NCBI RefSeq assembly: GCF_009831455.1 | Contig: NZ_WOWO01000004.1 | Span: 496,001 to 560,000, forward strand | Source: Salinirussus salinus | Lineage (GTDB): Archaea; Halobacteriota; Halobacteria; Halobacteriales; Haloarculaceae | Direction: 5' to 3' | DNA length: 64,000 nt | In this document: piece by piece, positions 26,136 to 34,376 of the stretch | How the letters are laid out: the number at the start of each line of letters is the position of its first letter | Numbering within the stretch: the first letter of the stretch is position 1 | The notes under the pieces: model-generated | Databases searched by the model: none | What the model was told of the DNA's origin: nothing | What the model saw: the letters and a program-made list of their open reading frames with translations, nothing else | Translations under genes and position numbers: made by a program

Positions 26136-27407
26136 TCAGGCGGTCGATGCGAGTCGGTGGGAGACGAGGAGCACGCCGCTGGCGAGGAAACCCATCGCGC
26201 CGGCCGTCAGAAAGACGAGCGTGTACGTGCCGAACATGTCGAACCCGACGCCGGCGAGATAGGGGGCGAGTGAGCCCGCGATCGCGAAGGTGATCCCGGT
26301 CAACCCGAACAGGGCGTTGAGGTTCTCGGTACCGAAGAGGTCCGCCAGCATGGGTGAGAGGAGAGCGATCGCGCCGCCGTAGCCAAGCCCGAAGACGACG
26401 GTCACGGCGAGCAGGACTGTTGACGTCTGTGCGAGGGCCATTCCGATGCTGCCGGCGCCGATGAACGCGCTACAGGCCGCCAGCGCGGGTGGGATCCCGA
26501 CCCGGTCGGCGGCCGGGCCCACGAGGAACTTGCCGGCCACGTTCATCCCGCCGAGGACGCTCACCGCCAGTACGCCGGCCTGCCGACCGATGCCCGCGCT
26601 CGTCGCGAACTCCACCATGTGCGCGGCCGGGATGCTGATCGGAATCCCGATGAGCATGTACCCGAGGAAGGCCAGCGCGAAGGCGCGGGACGTGGCGATC
26701 GCGGCGACATCGTCGAGCTGGGCGCGCCAGGAGCCCGTCGAGTCCGTGGTGGGGGTCTCGGTGGGGAACTCGCGGCCGGTATCTAAGTCCATCGCGGCCG
26801 GGTTGTCGTCGATGAGGAAGGCGACGAGCAAGAGCAGCGCCACCACGAGGACGGCCAGGCCCAGATAGGCCTCCTGCCAGCCAAACCGGTCGATCAAGGC
26901 CGACGCCAGCGGCGGCCCGACGACGATCCCCACCCCGGCGCCCGAGGTCGCGACGGCCGTCGCGAAGCCGCGGCGCCGCTCGAACCACCGGGGGATCGTA
27001 GCGTAGGAGACCACGTACACGACGCCCAGTCCCGCCGCCGTCACCACGCCGTAGGCGAGGACCACGCCCAGAAAGGTTGGCGCCTGGCTCACGCCGACGA
27101 GCCCGGCGCCGACCACGAGCGCGGCGAGGGCAAAGAGCCGCCGGGTGCCGTAGCGGTCGATGACGAACCCGAGGCCGGCCGCGCCACCGAAGGTGACGAC
27201 CGTTTGTAACGAGAGGACGAGCGCGGTGCCGCTTTGACTGCGCTGGAACGCGTCGGCGATAAACCCGAAGAAGACGCTGAAGGAGTACATCGTCCCGAAG
27301 GTGATCATCGCGCCGATGAAACAGCCGGCGACGACGACCCACCCGTAGTACACCCGGGTGCGCGCCAACCGCGTCCGGACCGTCCGGTCGAGTCCTGACC
27401 AGGCCAT
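26136..27407 (-). CDS. MFS transporter (oxalate/formate or monocarboxylate-type)
   Basis: The 423-residue protein starts MAWSGLDRTVRTRLARTRVY at 27407. Twelve hydrophobic segments are visible; GWVVVAGCFIGAMITFGTMYSFSVFFGFI opens TM1, and DRYGTRR between TM2 and TM3 is the MFS A-motif. The N-terminal half has VVSYATIPRWFERRRGFATAVATSGAGVG, typical of the monocarboxylate/oxalate-formate group. The substrate is unknown; an organic anion is most likely. Confidence 0.83.
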   Translation of the reverse strand: MAWSGLDRTVRTRLARTRVYYGWVVVAGCFIGAMITFGTMYSFSVFFGFIADAFQRSQSGTALVLSLQTVVTFGGAAGLGFVIDRYGTRRLFALAALVVGAGLVGVSQAPTFLGVVLAYGVVTAAGLGVVYVVSYATIPRWFERRRGFATAVATSGAGVGIVVGPPLASALIDRFGWQEAYLGLAVLVVALLLLVAFLIDDNPAAMDLDTGREFPTETPTTDSTGSWRAQLDDVAAIATSRAFALAFLGYMLIGIPISIPAAHMVEFATSAGIGRQAGVLAVSVLGGMNVAGKFLVGPAADRVGIPPALAACSAFIGAGSIGMALAQTSTVLLAVTVVFGLGYGGAIALLSPMLADLFGTENLNALFGLTGITFAIAGSLAPYLAGVGFDMFGTYTLVFLTAGAMGFLASGVLLVSHRLASTA

Positions 27408-27635
27408 CGTTCCTCCGATCCAAGGCCCCACTAATTGAACGCCCCGGTTCTATTCACTTTATTGACCTGATCCAGGGCAGCTAAGGAAGCTCTCGGCAGA
27501 AGGAATTACCTCAGATGCAGTTCGGCGTGTCTGGACAAACTAACCTGTGACAACCATTTACTCAGAGACGATCTGAGCCGTCTAGGAAAACGATATTGGA
27601 TAACTTTTTACTTAGATCGGGGGAACAGATAGATA

Positions 27636-28886
27636 ATGAAAGACGGGTACCTCATCGATACGCCTGCGCCGGGGGTATACCGGCCGGTCGATTCGAGTAC
27701 TGGCGTTCCCTTTTCCAAGTTTTACAAGCCGGACGAGTTACCGCCGGAGATTGAGCTCTCCGATGACGTCATTCAGGCCTACGGCCGTGCGATGCACTCA
27801 CTTGGTCGACTCGATGGCTTCTGGAGTGAGATCGAGAATCCCCAGGCTGTCTTCGGCCTTTTCGTCTATAAGGAGGCCGAACAGTCTTCACAGGTTGAGG
27901 GGACCCGCGTCACGGTTTCAGATATGTATAAGCAAGGGGAGGATTCGAAGGATGTCCGCGAAGCGCGGAATTATGCATCTGCTCTGAGGGAGGCGGCGAA
28001 ACAGCTGTCAGAACGCGGACGGTCCCGAGAGGCCCTCTCGAATGAGTTGCTACAGGACCTACACAGCGAACTGATGGAACAGGGCCGGACTGACGAAGAA
28101 GACCCGCTTCCGGGCGAATTTCGACCGAACTACGCGTGGATTGATGAATCGACCGGTATCGGAACCCGAATCCGCTTCGTTCCGCCGAAACCCGAGATCG
28201 CCGCGTCGAGAATGGGGAACTTTGAGGAATATATGCAGTCTGAGGGGGCGTATCCCGACCTGATCGATATCGGGATTTTACATTACCAGATCGAAACAAT
28301 CCATCCGTTCGTCGACGGGAACGGCCGCGTCGGTCGTCTACTTATTGTGCTGTTGCTGATGGCATCGGGCATCTTGCTCCATCCGCTGTTCTACCTCAGT
28401 TCCTACATTCGCCGGAACCGGGACGAATACACGGACCGGCTCTTGGCGGTTAGCGAGGAGGGAGCGTGGAACGACTGGATCCTGTTCTTCCTCACGGGGA
28501 TCAAAGAGCAAGCAAACGAGGCGTTCAGCCGGGCGAAACTCCTCCTTCACCTTCACAAGCAATACCAGGCGACGTACGCCGATGCTCGCCCGTCTGTCAA
28601 GGCTCTTCTTGGGGCTATCTTCACCGAGCCCGTATTCACCGTTAATCGTGCGTCGGACATGATCGATATGTCGTATCCGGCAGCGAATCAAGCGATATCC
28701 GTTCTGGAAACTGACGGAGTTCTCCGAGAGCGGACGCAGAAGGAGCGCTACCGGGAGTTCCAAGCGGACGAGGTCCTAAATGTATTAAACAAAGACGCGG
28801 ATGAGATCCCGTCGCCGGAGGCATTGATTGAGGAAGAAGAGAAGCGGCTTGACGATATCACTCATCAGAGTATCGACATTCACTGA
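27636..28886 (+). CDS. Fic family protein (class II, AMPylator fold)
   Basis: The 416-residue protein has a Fic core with HPFVDGNGRVGR (His223 catalytic), and the N-terminal inhibitory motif S-x-x-x-E-G (SSQVEG at 84-89). That is class II, where the Glu of this helix occludes ATP. Residues 1-60 form the N-terminal helical region (FYKPDELPP) and the C-terminal 120 residues a winged helix that includes SYPAANQAISVLETDGVLRE. Substrate unknown; such proteins add AMP to a target and are often self-regulated. Codon usage and GC are less extreme than the neighbours, suggesting accessory origin. Confidence 0.9.
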   Translation: MKDGYLIDTPAPGVYRPVDSSTGVPFSKFYKPDELPPEIELSDDVIQAYGRAMHSLGRLDGFWSEIENPQAVFGLFVYKEAEQSSQVEGTRVTVSDMYKQGEDSKDVREARNYASALREAAKQLSERGRSREALSNELLQDLHSELMEQGRTDEEDPLPGEFRPNYAWIDESTGIGTRIRFVPPKPEIAASRMGNFEEYMQSEGAYPDLIDIGILHYQIETIHPFVDGNGRVGRLLIVLLLMASGILLHPLFYLSSYIRRNRDEYTDRLLAVSEEGAWNDWILFFLTGIKEQANEAFSRAKLLLHLHKQYQATYADARPSVKALLGAIFTEPVFTVNRASDMIDMSYPAANQAISVLETDGVLRERTQKERYREFQADEVLNVLNKDADEIPSPEALIEEEEKRLDDITHQSIDIH

Positions 28887-29202
28887 CTGTTCCGGAAGAG
28901 TCCAGGCGAAATCCCTGCTCTCTCCGTGAGGCGAGATGTTCCGACCCCAGTCGATACCTCACCGATGTCGAGATGCTCTCCCCGGATCGTGAGGGGAGTT
29001 CGATATGGGCTACGCGACTGATACGACATGGTCGCAACGCTCGAGCGATCTGTCGCCCGGATGCGAGTGGGAGTGACTGCACCGGAACTGTTAGCTGAAT
29101 GCAGGCGGTAAGCCCCCTTCCTCAAGGAGCAACGCAGGCCGAAGGCCGAGTAGCGCAGTAGGGAGGGGATACACCGCCGACATCATCGTCAATACACTAT
29201 TC
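28887..29202. other. gene-free stretch with an IS200/IS605-like 3' end scar
   Basis: No ORF with gene-like features. At 29108-29172 the sequence AGCCCCCTTCCTCAAGGAGC ... GTAGGGAGGGG looks like the right-end hairpin and guide-RNA scaffold of a TnpB element (compare GCCCCTGCCTCAAGGAACG ... GTAGGCAGGGGTAG at 30777-30829), but no tnpB accompanies it. The rest is unassigned. Confidence 0.45.
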
Positions 29203-29351
29203 GGCCTTGTTTAGACGCGGTGCAAATCGTCTTCTACGGCCAGTATCCAAGCACCGAAGTTCGGTTCAGAAGTACTCCCGGACTGGTTCTGTTCAACAGG
29301 CACAGCTACTAATCGACTCTTCCAGATGCGTCTAAACAAGGCTCACTATTC
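29195..29351. mobile_element. 141-bp MITE (29203-29343) with 8-bp target duplications
   Basis: The termini GGCCTTGTTTAGACGC (29203-29218) and the complement of AGCCTTGTTTAGACGC (29328-29343) are an inverted repeat with one mismatch. The element of 141 bp has no ORF. It is flanked by perfect direct repeats CACTATTC (29195-29202 and 29344-29351), as a transposed insertion should be. The parent transposase is not in the window. It is directly followed by the TnpB element. Confidence 0.8.
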
Positions 29352-29416
29352 TATTCCCAGCCCACAGGCCAACGCACCGATACACTTATGTTGAAACAAA
29401 GTTTAAACACGGGGTG

Positions 29417-29557
29417 ATGGATAGGTACGAAATCAAAGGCCACGAAGTCATCGAGGGCGAGGTAAAAGCCACCGGCAATGGCGCACACGTCCTCGTCCCA
29501 AAACGGTGGCGTGGCGCAGACGTGAAAATCGTCAGGATCTCTGAGCCTGACGAGTAA
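29417..29557 (+). CDS. DUF2080 transposon-associated small protein
   Basis: A 46-residue protein starting MDRYEIKGHEVIEGEVKATG, with AHVLVPKRWRGADVKIVRI. It matches the DUF2080 AbrB-like small protein carried upstream of tnpB in haloarchaeal IS1341-type elements, 3 bp before the tnpB ATG. It probably binds DNA and may regulate the element; function is unproven. An AT-rich promoter region is just upstream. Confidence 0.85.
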   Translation: MDRYEIKGHEVIEGEVKATGNGAHVLVPKRWRGADVKIVRISEPDE

Positions 29558-29560
29558 CCG

Positions 29561-30829
29561 ATGAACTACAACTACAGGTATCGCCTCAAGCCGACAGAAG
29601 ACCAGCGCGAGACGCTTGACTACCACCGCGATACCTGTAGACAACTCTACAACCACGCCCTGTACCGTTTCAACCAGATTCCCGAAGACGAGGGCACCGT
29701 CAACCAGCGTGTCCGCAAAATCCGTGACGAGCTCCCCGACCTCAAAGACTGGTGGGACCCACTTACCGACGTATACTCGAAGGTGCTTCAGCCCACCGTC
29801 ATGCGGCTCGCCAAGAACATCAAAGCTCTCGGAAAGCTCAAAGAACAGGGCTACAAGGTTGGTGGACTTCGGTGGAAGTCACCGCGGGAGTTTCGGAGTT
29901 TCACGTACAACCAGTCTGGCTTCGAACTCGACAAGAAGAGTGGGCAGACTGTGTTGTCGCTGTCGAAACTCGCAGACATCCACATCGAACTTCACCGACC
30001 GCTGCCGGACGACGCCACGGTCAAGGAAGTCACACTCAAAAAGGAGAAAACTGGCGAGTGGTTCGCTATCTTCGGTATCGAGATGGACACAGAACCGCCA
30101 GCCAAGCCACCGCTGGAGAATATTGACACTGACGAGATGGTCGGGATTGACGTGGGCATTCTGAAGTATACCCACGATACAGACGGCACAGCGGTCGAAT
30201 CACTCGACCTCTCGGAAGAACGCGACAGGCTCGAACGAGAGCAACGGAAACTCTCCCGGAAAGAGCATGGGTCGAACAACTGGGAGAACCAACGTCGGCG
30301 TGTTGCTGAGTGCTATCTCGACATCAAGCGCAAGCGGCGTGATTTCCTGCACAAACTCTCGAACTACTACGCTCGGGAGTACGAACTGGTGGCCGTCGAA
30401 GATCTCAACGTGAAAGGGATGCTCGACTCACTGCGAAACAGTCGCAACACGGCGTCGGCGGCGTGGAACACGTTCGCGAGTATGCTCGAATACAAGTGCG
30501 AACGCGAAGGGACGCACTTCGTGGAAGTTGACCCCGACGGAACCACCAAAGAGTGCGCTCAGTGCGGCGTCGAAACCGACAAACCGCTGTGGGTACGTGA
30601 CCACTCCTGTCCGGCCTGTGGCTTCGAGGCGGATAGAGACGTAAACGCAGCGTGGAACATCCTTTCTCGCGGACTTACCGACCTAGGAGTGGGGCACTCC
30701 GAAGAAACGCCTGTGGAGACTGCGCTCCCTGCGGGAACCACCCCGGTTCCTGCAAAGCGCGTCGTGGAAGCAGGAAGCCCCTGCCTCAAGGAACGAGCGG
30801 CTACGCCGCGAGTGAGTAGGCAGGGGTAG
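29561..30829 (+). CDS. tnpB: TnpB RNA-guided endonuclease of IS200/IS605
   Basis: The 422-residue protein has the TnpB architecture: N-terminal YRYRLKPTEDQRETLDYHRD, a split RuvC nuclease with Asp197 (VGIDVGI), Glu280 (VAVEDLN) and Asp360 (ADRDVNAAWN), and a zinc finger with C332, C335, C350 and C353 (CAQC ... CPAC). All catalytic residues are present, so it should be active as a guide-RNA-directed nuclease that keeps or spreads the element. The 3' part of the gene overlaps the presumed guide RNA. Confidence 0.93.
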   Translation: MNYNYRYRLKPTEDQRETLDYHRDTCRQLYNHALYRFNQIPEDEGTVNQRVRKIRDELPDLKDWWDPLTDVYSKVLQPTVMRLAKNIKALGKLKEQGYKVGGLRWKSPREFRSFTYNQSGFELDKKSGQTVLSLSKLADIHIELHRPLPDDATVKEVTLKKEKTGEWFAIFGIEMDTEPPAKPPLENIDTDEMVGIDVGILKYTHDTDGTAVESLDLSEERDRLEREQRKLSRKEHGSNNWENQRRRVAECYLDIKRKRRDFLHKLSNYYAREYELVAVEDLNVKGMLDSLRNSRNTASAAWNTFASMLEYKCEREGTHFVEVDPDGTTKECAQCGVETDKPLWVRDHSCPACGFEADRDVNAAWNILSRGLTDLGVGHSEETPVETALPAGTTPVPAKRVVEAGSPCLKERAATPRVSRQG

Positions 30830-30836
30830 TTCACGA
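30766..30836 (+). ncRNA. presumed TnpB guide RNA (omega-RNA/reRNA) at the element's right end
   Basis: The sequence GAAGCCCCTGCCTC and the complement GAGTAGGCAGGGG near the 3' end form a hairpin, then TAGTTCAC ends the element. By analogy with TnpB systems the RNA would run from inside tnpB through this end and take its guide from the flanking DNA that starts at about 30837 (GACAGATGTTCCC). Confidence 0.5.
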
Positions 30837-31907
30837 CAGATGTTCCCAGACCGTCGTCGGATCCGTCTCGTTCAGTTCGGCGTTCGTCTGCATCTTCCGC
30901 AGTTCGGTGATACACCGTTTGGCCACTAACGGATACACGTCCGCAGGGGTGAACGACACATCGAGAGTCATCAGTTCCGGCCAGTTCTCGGCCCACATGT
31001 CTTCGACAACTCGGGGATACAGGTCGTCGTTCAGATGGAGGCCAAACTCACGGTCTTCCTCGATGACCATCGTCCGGATCTGTTTCCGGATCCGCGCCGG
31101 CGTACAGTAGCACGCAACCACGTACTCGGCACCCGACTCGGCGTTCTCGGGACGGCGGCCGAACTGTTCGCGGTTCAACTCCTCGAACTCCTCGCGGACG
31201 AGCTTGGCGCGACGAGCGTATTCGTCACTTCGCGCGACGACACCCTCAACCGTCACCTCGGATGCCAGTGACGACGACGGGAAGGTGTACGACTCCGGAT
31301 CGAGGCCGTCGCTGGGCGTATCGAGGATCTTCGCAGGGACGAACGAGGCCTTCGTCGGGGCGTCCTCGAGACGGATCCGTTCGAAGATCTCCCACGCTGT
31401 TTCCAGCGGGAGGAACCCGTCGAACGTCTCCTCGTACGGGTTCTCCGGTGGCGTCATCGTCTCGATTGCTGTATACGGGAGCACGTCGAACCCGACGAGT
31501 GCCGGTAGTTCGCGCTCGGTGTACCCGTAATCGAGTGTGGAGTAGACGAGATTCTCCGCATAGACGACCAACGGTGAATCGTAGTCGTCATGGTATTCAC
31601 GGAGACCCGCCGTCTCGATCCCATCGCGAAGACAGCGAACCGCCCGGTGGAGCGCACCGTCGATCGCTTCGAGATTATCCCGATGTGAGCCCCTGATCGC
31701 CTTGCGAGTCCCAAACACGAGACTGCCATCGCCGTCCGCGGCAGATTCGACCTGCTCAGGGTAGACCTCCGGGTACCGGTCGTCGTACAGCGTGAATCGG
31801 AACCCACTCCCGTCGAACTTCTCGAGGAGCGTGAGGTCATCAGCCCCGAATAGCGACTTGTCGACGACCGGGTGATCGTAGCGTGGTATTTTCGGATAGA
31901 CCTTCAT
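30831..31907 (-). CDS. putative RNA ligase
   Basis: The 358-residue protein carries nucleotidyltransferase motifs of the ATP-dependent RNA ligase family: motif I LEKFDGSGFRF with Lys30 (K-x-D-G), motif Ia/III-like GTRKAIRG (67-74) and VVYAENLVY with Glu118, motif IV EGVVARS (221-227) and motif V RRAKLVREEF with Lys235. The substrate may be broken RNA. The stop codon (30831-30833) coincides with the right end of the TnpB element, so its C-terminus may have been set by the insertion. A hypothetical Cys-rich protein is 141 bp upstream on the same strand. Confidence 0.8.
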   Translation of the reverse strand: MKVYPKIPRYDHPVVDKSLFGADDLTLLEKFDGSGFRFTLYDDRYPEVYPEQVESAADGDGSLVFGTRKAIRGSHRDNLEAIDGALHRAVRCLRDGIETAGLREYHDDYDSPLVVYAENLVYSTLDYGYTERELPALVGFDVLPYTAIETMTPPENPYEETFDGFLPLETAWEIFERIRLEDAPTKASFVPAKILDTPSDGLDPESYTFPSSSLASEVTVEGVVARSDEYARRAKLVREEFEELNREQFGRRPENAESGAEYVVACYCTPARIRKQIRTMVIEEDREFGLHLNDDLYPRVVEDMWAENWPELMTLDVSFTPADVYPLVAKRCITELRKMQTNAELNETDPTTVWEHLS

Positions 31908-32048
31908 CGTTCCTCCAATCTCGGGTCACGTCAATCTCTGGGGCACCGTACAGTTACCCACTCCGTCGAGTTGATAAACGGTACGGCGGTTAGAAGTATG
32001 ATACCATTTAACAAGGCTGGGCTGTGTTCGCTTCTTGGAGCTTGTGGA

Positions 32049-32999
32049 CTAACCGGTGTCAGAATCACTAGTCCACGCCGCAAGTTCCGGGAAGCAGGAC
32101 GCGCAGAACTCGACGACGTTCCCACGTTCAATAACGTCAGAAACGGTCTGTCGCTCTTCATCAAGCATCTCCCGGAGTTCCTCGTCTTCCTCACCGCCCA
32201 GCGGATGGGTTCCACGTTCGTACCCGCACTGCGGAGCATCCGCTCTGTGGATGACCGAAGGCTTCGTATTCCCTGTCTCGGAGAACCGGTGTTCGTGTTC
32301 GACCTGTGCCTGAAGGACCTCGTCGCCGACCTGTTCACGAACCGCCGAGAGTTCTTCAGGCTGTATCGTTCTGAGGTCGGAAACGTGCGCCATGAACGGC
32401 TCTGCCTCTATCGCCTCGCTGAACGAGGCATACGCAGCCCGCCGAATCGGCATATACGAGATGCGAAGCCGCCCAGCGGCCGAGCCGACGTGTGCGCGGA
32501 CCGCGCGTGCCCGGTACAACAACGACGTATACGACTCATGCACTGAATCGATCTTCCACTCTGAATCCAGGTCGTGGCGAGTCGATAACGCGAACACGAC
32601 TCCTTCGACACCCGGTTCGCCGAGGATCCCGTTATCGCCCCGTTCTCTTTCGAGTCGACGGTCCGTTGCGTACGCCGGGAAACATTCGATACACGGATCG
32701 ATGCCGCGTTCAAGCGCCTCGTGGTGTGTGAGGAACAGATGGCGAGATCCCGCCGTCTCGTTCTCACGGTCATTGTCAGACTCTACCGGCATTCCCCCTC
32801 TTGTCACGATCTCGCCGTCAGGAACTGTCGGTGGCTCCCTGTCAGCAATCTTTTCTGCGTCGTGGAAGCCGTGGAACGTGTCGAGGCGTGGCTGTCCGTC
32901 CTCCTCGAACTCGAACCACCACTCTACCGCGACTGGCGCGTCGAGCGGCGGTGTTTCCTCATTCAGCGGCGGGAGTTCCGCTGGCTCCGATTCCGTCAT
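32049..32999 (-). CDS. hypothetical protein with CxxC pairs
   Basis: An acidic 316-residue protein with haloarchaeal composition, no recognised fold. Cysteines cluster as CIECFPAY (about residue 102) and FCASCFPEL (near the C-terminus), with His between (THHEALERG and HRADAP). Two CxxC pairs could bind zinc. The protein has no signal peptide or membrane segment. Being upstream of the RNA ligase and in the same direction, it may belong to one unit. I do not recognise a family. Confidence 0.6.
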   Translation of the reverse strand: MTESEPAELPPLNEETPPLDAPVAVEWWFEFEEDGQPRLDTFHGFHDAEKIADREPPTVPDGEIVTRGGMPVESDNDRENETAGSRHLFLTHHEALERGIDPCIECFPAYATDRRLERERGDNGILGEPGVEGVVFALSTRHDLDSEWKIDSVHESYTSLLYRARAVRAHVGSAAGRLRISYMPIRRAAYASFSEAIEAEPFMAHVSDLRTIQPEELSAVREQVGDEVLQAQVEHEHRFSETGNTKPSVIHRADAPQCGYERGTHPLGGEEDEELREMLDEERQTVSDVIERGNVVEFCASCFPELAAWTSDSDTG

Positions 33000-33087
33000 A
33001 CTTGATGATTCGTCTGACGGCTCATAAGTCCATAACTGGACGCCATCGACCCGTCCCCAACCAAGCCGCTATCCGCCGGTGCCATCC

Positions 33088-33606
33088 TTAGCTGTGCGAC
33101 GGGGCCGTCGCTCCAGCGGCCTTTTGACGGGCTCGTTCGTGGAGGCGACGCTCCTCGATGGCGGTGGCCCAGTCCCCGAGGTCCACGTATATATCGTCAA
33201 CCTGCTCCGCATCGAACTCGAGCACATCGACCTTCGCGGGTGAATCGGCGCCATAGTCGTCGCGGTACGCCTCGATCCGGTCGGTCAGCTCCGACACGCG
33301 GCGCTGCAACTCCTCGACAGTGTGTTCCTGTACCAGCTCGTTCACCCGCCGCCACTCGAAGTAGTCGTCGTTGCGTTCGTACCTGACCGGTCGCCCCTCG
33401 TGCCGGATGACAATGCCGAGGTCGGTGTAGAAGGACAAATGCGTCCGCGCGGATTCTTCCGAGCAATCGGCTCGTTCAGCAATTTCAGCGGCCGTCATCG
33501 GCTCCCGGGCGTGTAGCACCGCCCCGTACACGCGTTGTACCGTGTTCTCGCCTTCGAACGGTCTCTCGAACGGGGGTGGGCCGTCGCGGCGAGGGTTGTC
33601 CACCAC
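33088..33606 (-). CDS. DUF7342-type winged-helix protein
   Basis: From the GTG pair 33606/33603 the protein reads VVDNPRRDGPPPFERPFEGE, then a winged helix (VYGAVLHAREPMTAAEIAERADCSEESARTHLSFYTDLGIV, about 25-68), RHEGRPVRYERNDDYFEWRRVNEL, and a coiled-coil-like helical tail (HTVEELQRRVSELTDRI). This is the haloarchaeal DUF7342 family, frequent beside PIN or other toxin genes. It is 172 residues. The longer frame to 33879 contains a TATA-like AAAATATATTG instead and is rejected. It probably regulates transcription. Confidence 0.75.
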   Translation of the reverse strand: MVDNPRRDGPPPFERPFEGENTVQRVYGAVLHAREPMTAAEIAERADCSEESARTHLSFYTDLGIVIRHEGRPVRYERNDDYFEWRRVNELVQEHTVEELQRRVSELTDRIEAYRDDYGADSPAKVDVLEFDAEQVDDIYVDLGDWATAIEERRLHERARQKAAGATAPSHS

Positions 33607-33799
33607 ATACCCACCAACGAGAACAGCACAAATATTTCTTTCTTCGACTAAAATATATTGACCGCCCTGCTCGCCGTCGCCGCACACTACCGAATTCCGA
33701 TTCCATGGTCGTAGTTGCACGCGCTTGACGAGCGAGTGCGGGGTGCTGCGAGGTGAGAGCGGACCCGGACAGTGGCATCCGTTGGCGGGTAGTTTCAAT

Positions 33800-34096
33800 T
33801 TACTCGTCTCGCCAGGATTCCCAGACCTCCCGGTACTTCCCAAGTTCGCGGTACTCTTTCTTCCGCTTGAATGCGTCAATCGCGTATATCGTCTCGTTGT
33901 CCTTGTCCCAGTCGATCAGCACGCGGAAGTCGCCGACGCGAAGCTTGTAGCCAGGATGGTTCTTCAGCCGGTCGAGAAAGTGATCCGGGAAGTCACTGAT
34001 GTCTTCCAGCTTGTTGATGATCCGTTCGGCGTCCTCGGTTTCGAACTGCTCCAGCGTTTCGACCAACGTTTCAGTCAGCGCGACCTCGTGAGCCAC
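33800..34096 (-). CDS. RelE/ParE-type toxin
   Basis: The 98-residue protein starts at GTG 34096 (VAHEVALTETLVETLEQF). RelE fold signs are LDRLKNHPGYKLRVGDFRVLIDWDKDNETIYAIDAFKRKKEYR. Unlike the longest frame, the start follows 10 bp after the stop of the antitoxin gene. It would cut ribosome-bound mRNA or target gyrase; the exact activity is inferred. It is the second gene of a reverse-strand toxin-antitoxin operon. Confidence 0.82.
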   Translation of the reverse strand: MAHEVALTETLVETLEQFETEDAERIINKLEDISDFPDHFLDRLKNHPGYKLRVGDFRVLIDWDKDNETIYAIDAFKRKKEYRELGKYREVWESWRDE

Positions 34097-34106
34097 GCTT
34101 AAGCCC

Positions 34107-34376
34107 TCAGTTTTCGTCGATACCGAGGCGCTCCCGGGCCTCGTCCGTGGACATCGTTCGCCCCGCCGCCATGTCCGCGTAGCCCTCGGAGACACCCTCC
34201 TGCGCACCGGGCGTCAGAATCGGCTCCGTAGTGTCACGCAGGACCTCACGAATGAACTCCGAGCGGTTCGTGTACTCCAGTTCCTCTGCGAGTTCGTCGA
34301 TCTCCTCGAGAAGGCCCTTCGGGACCTTCACGTTGAGCTTTACCATCTCTCCGTCGTCATTCGTGTCCGTGCTCAT
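34107..34376 (-). CDS. ribbon-helix-helix antitoxin
   Basis: The 89-residue protein (start MSTDTNDDGEMVKLNVKVPK at 34376) has an RHH domain: VKLNVKVPKGLLEEIDELAEELEYTNRSEFIREVLRDT, followed by a C-terminal tail (MSTDEARERLGIDEN) that would cover the RelE toxin. It overlaps in frame with the broken PIN gene upstream, but its own start is preceded by two perfect direct repeats that look like an operator. Together with the RelE gene it forms a type II toxin-antitoxin pair. Confidence 0.8.
   Translation of the reverse strand: MSTDTNDDGEMVKLNVKVPKGLLEEIDELAEELEYTNRSEFIREVLRDTTEPILTPGAQEGVSEGYADMAAGRTMSTDEARERLGIDEN

Larger units (their letters stand above)
29358..30836 (+). mobile_element. IS200/IS605-type element with tnpB only (IS1341-like)
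   Basis: The element contains a DUF2080 small gene and tnpB but no Y1 transposase tnpA. The right end is a hairpin region at about 30766-30835 (GAAGCCCCTGCC ... GTAGGCAGGGGTAGTTCAC), which overlaps the 3' end of tnpB and should give the guide RNA. Left boundary is approximate (29352-29410). Confidence 0.65.
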
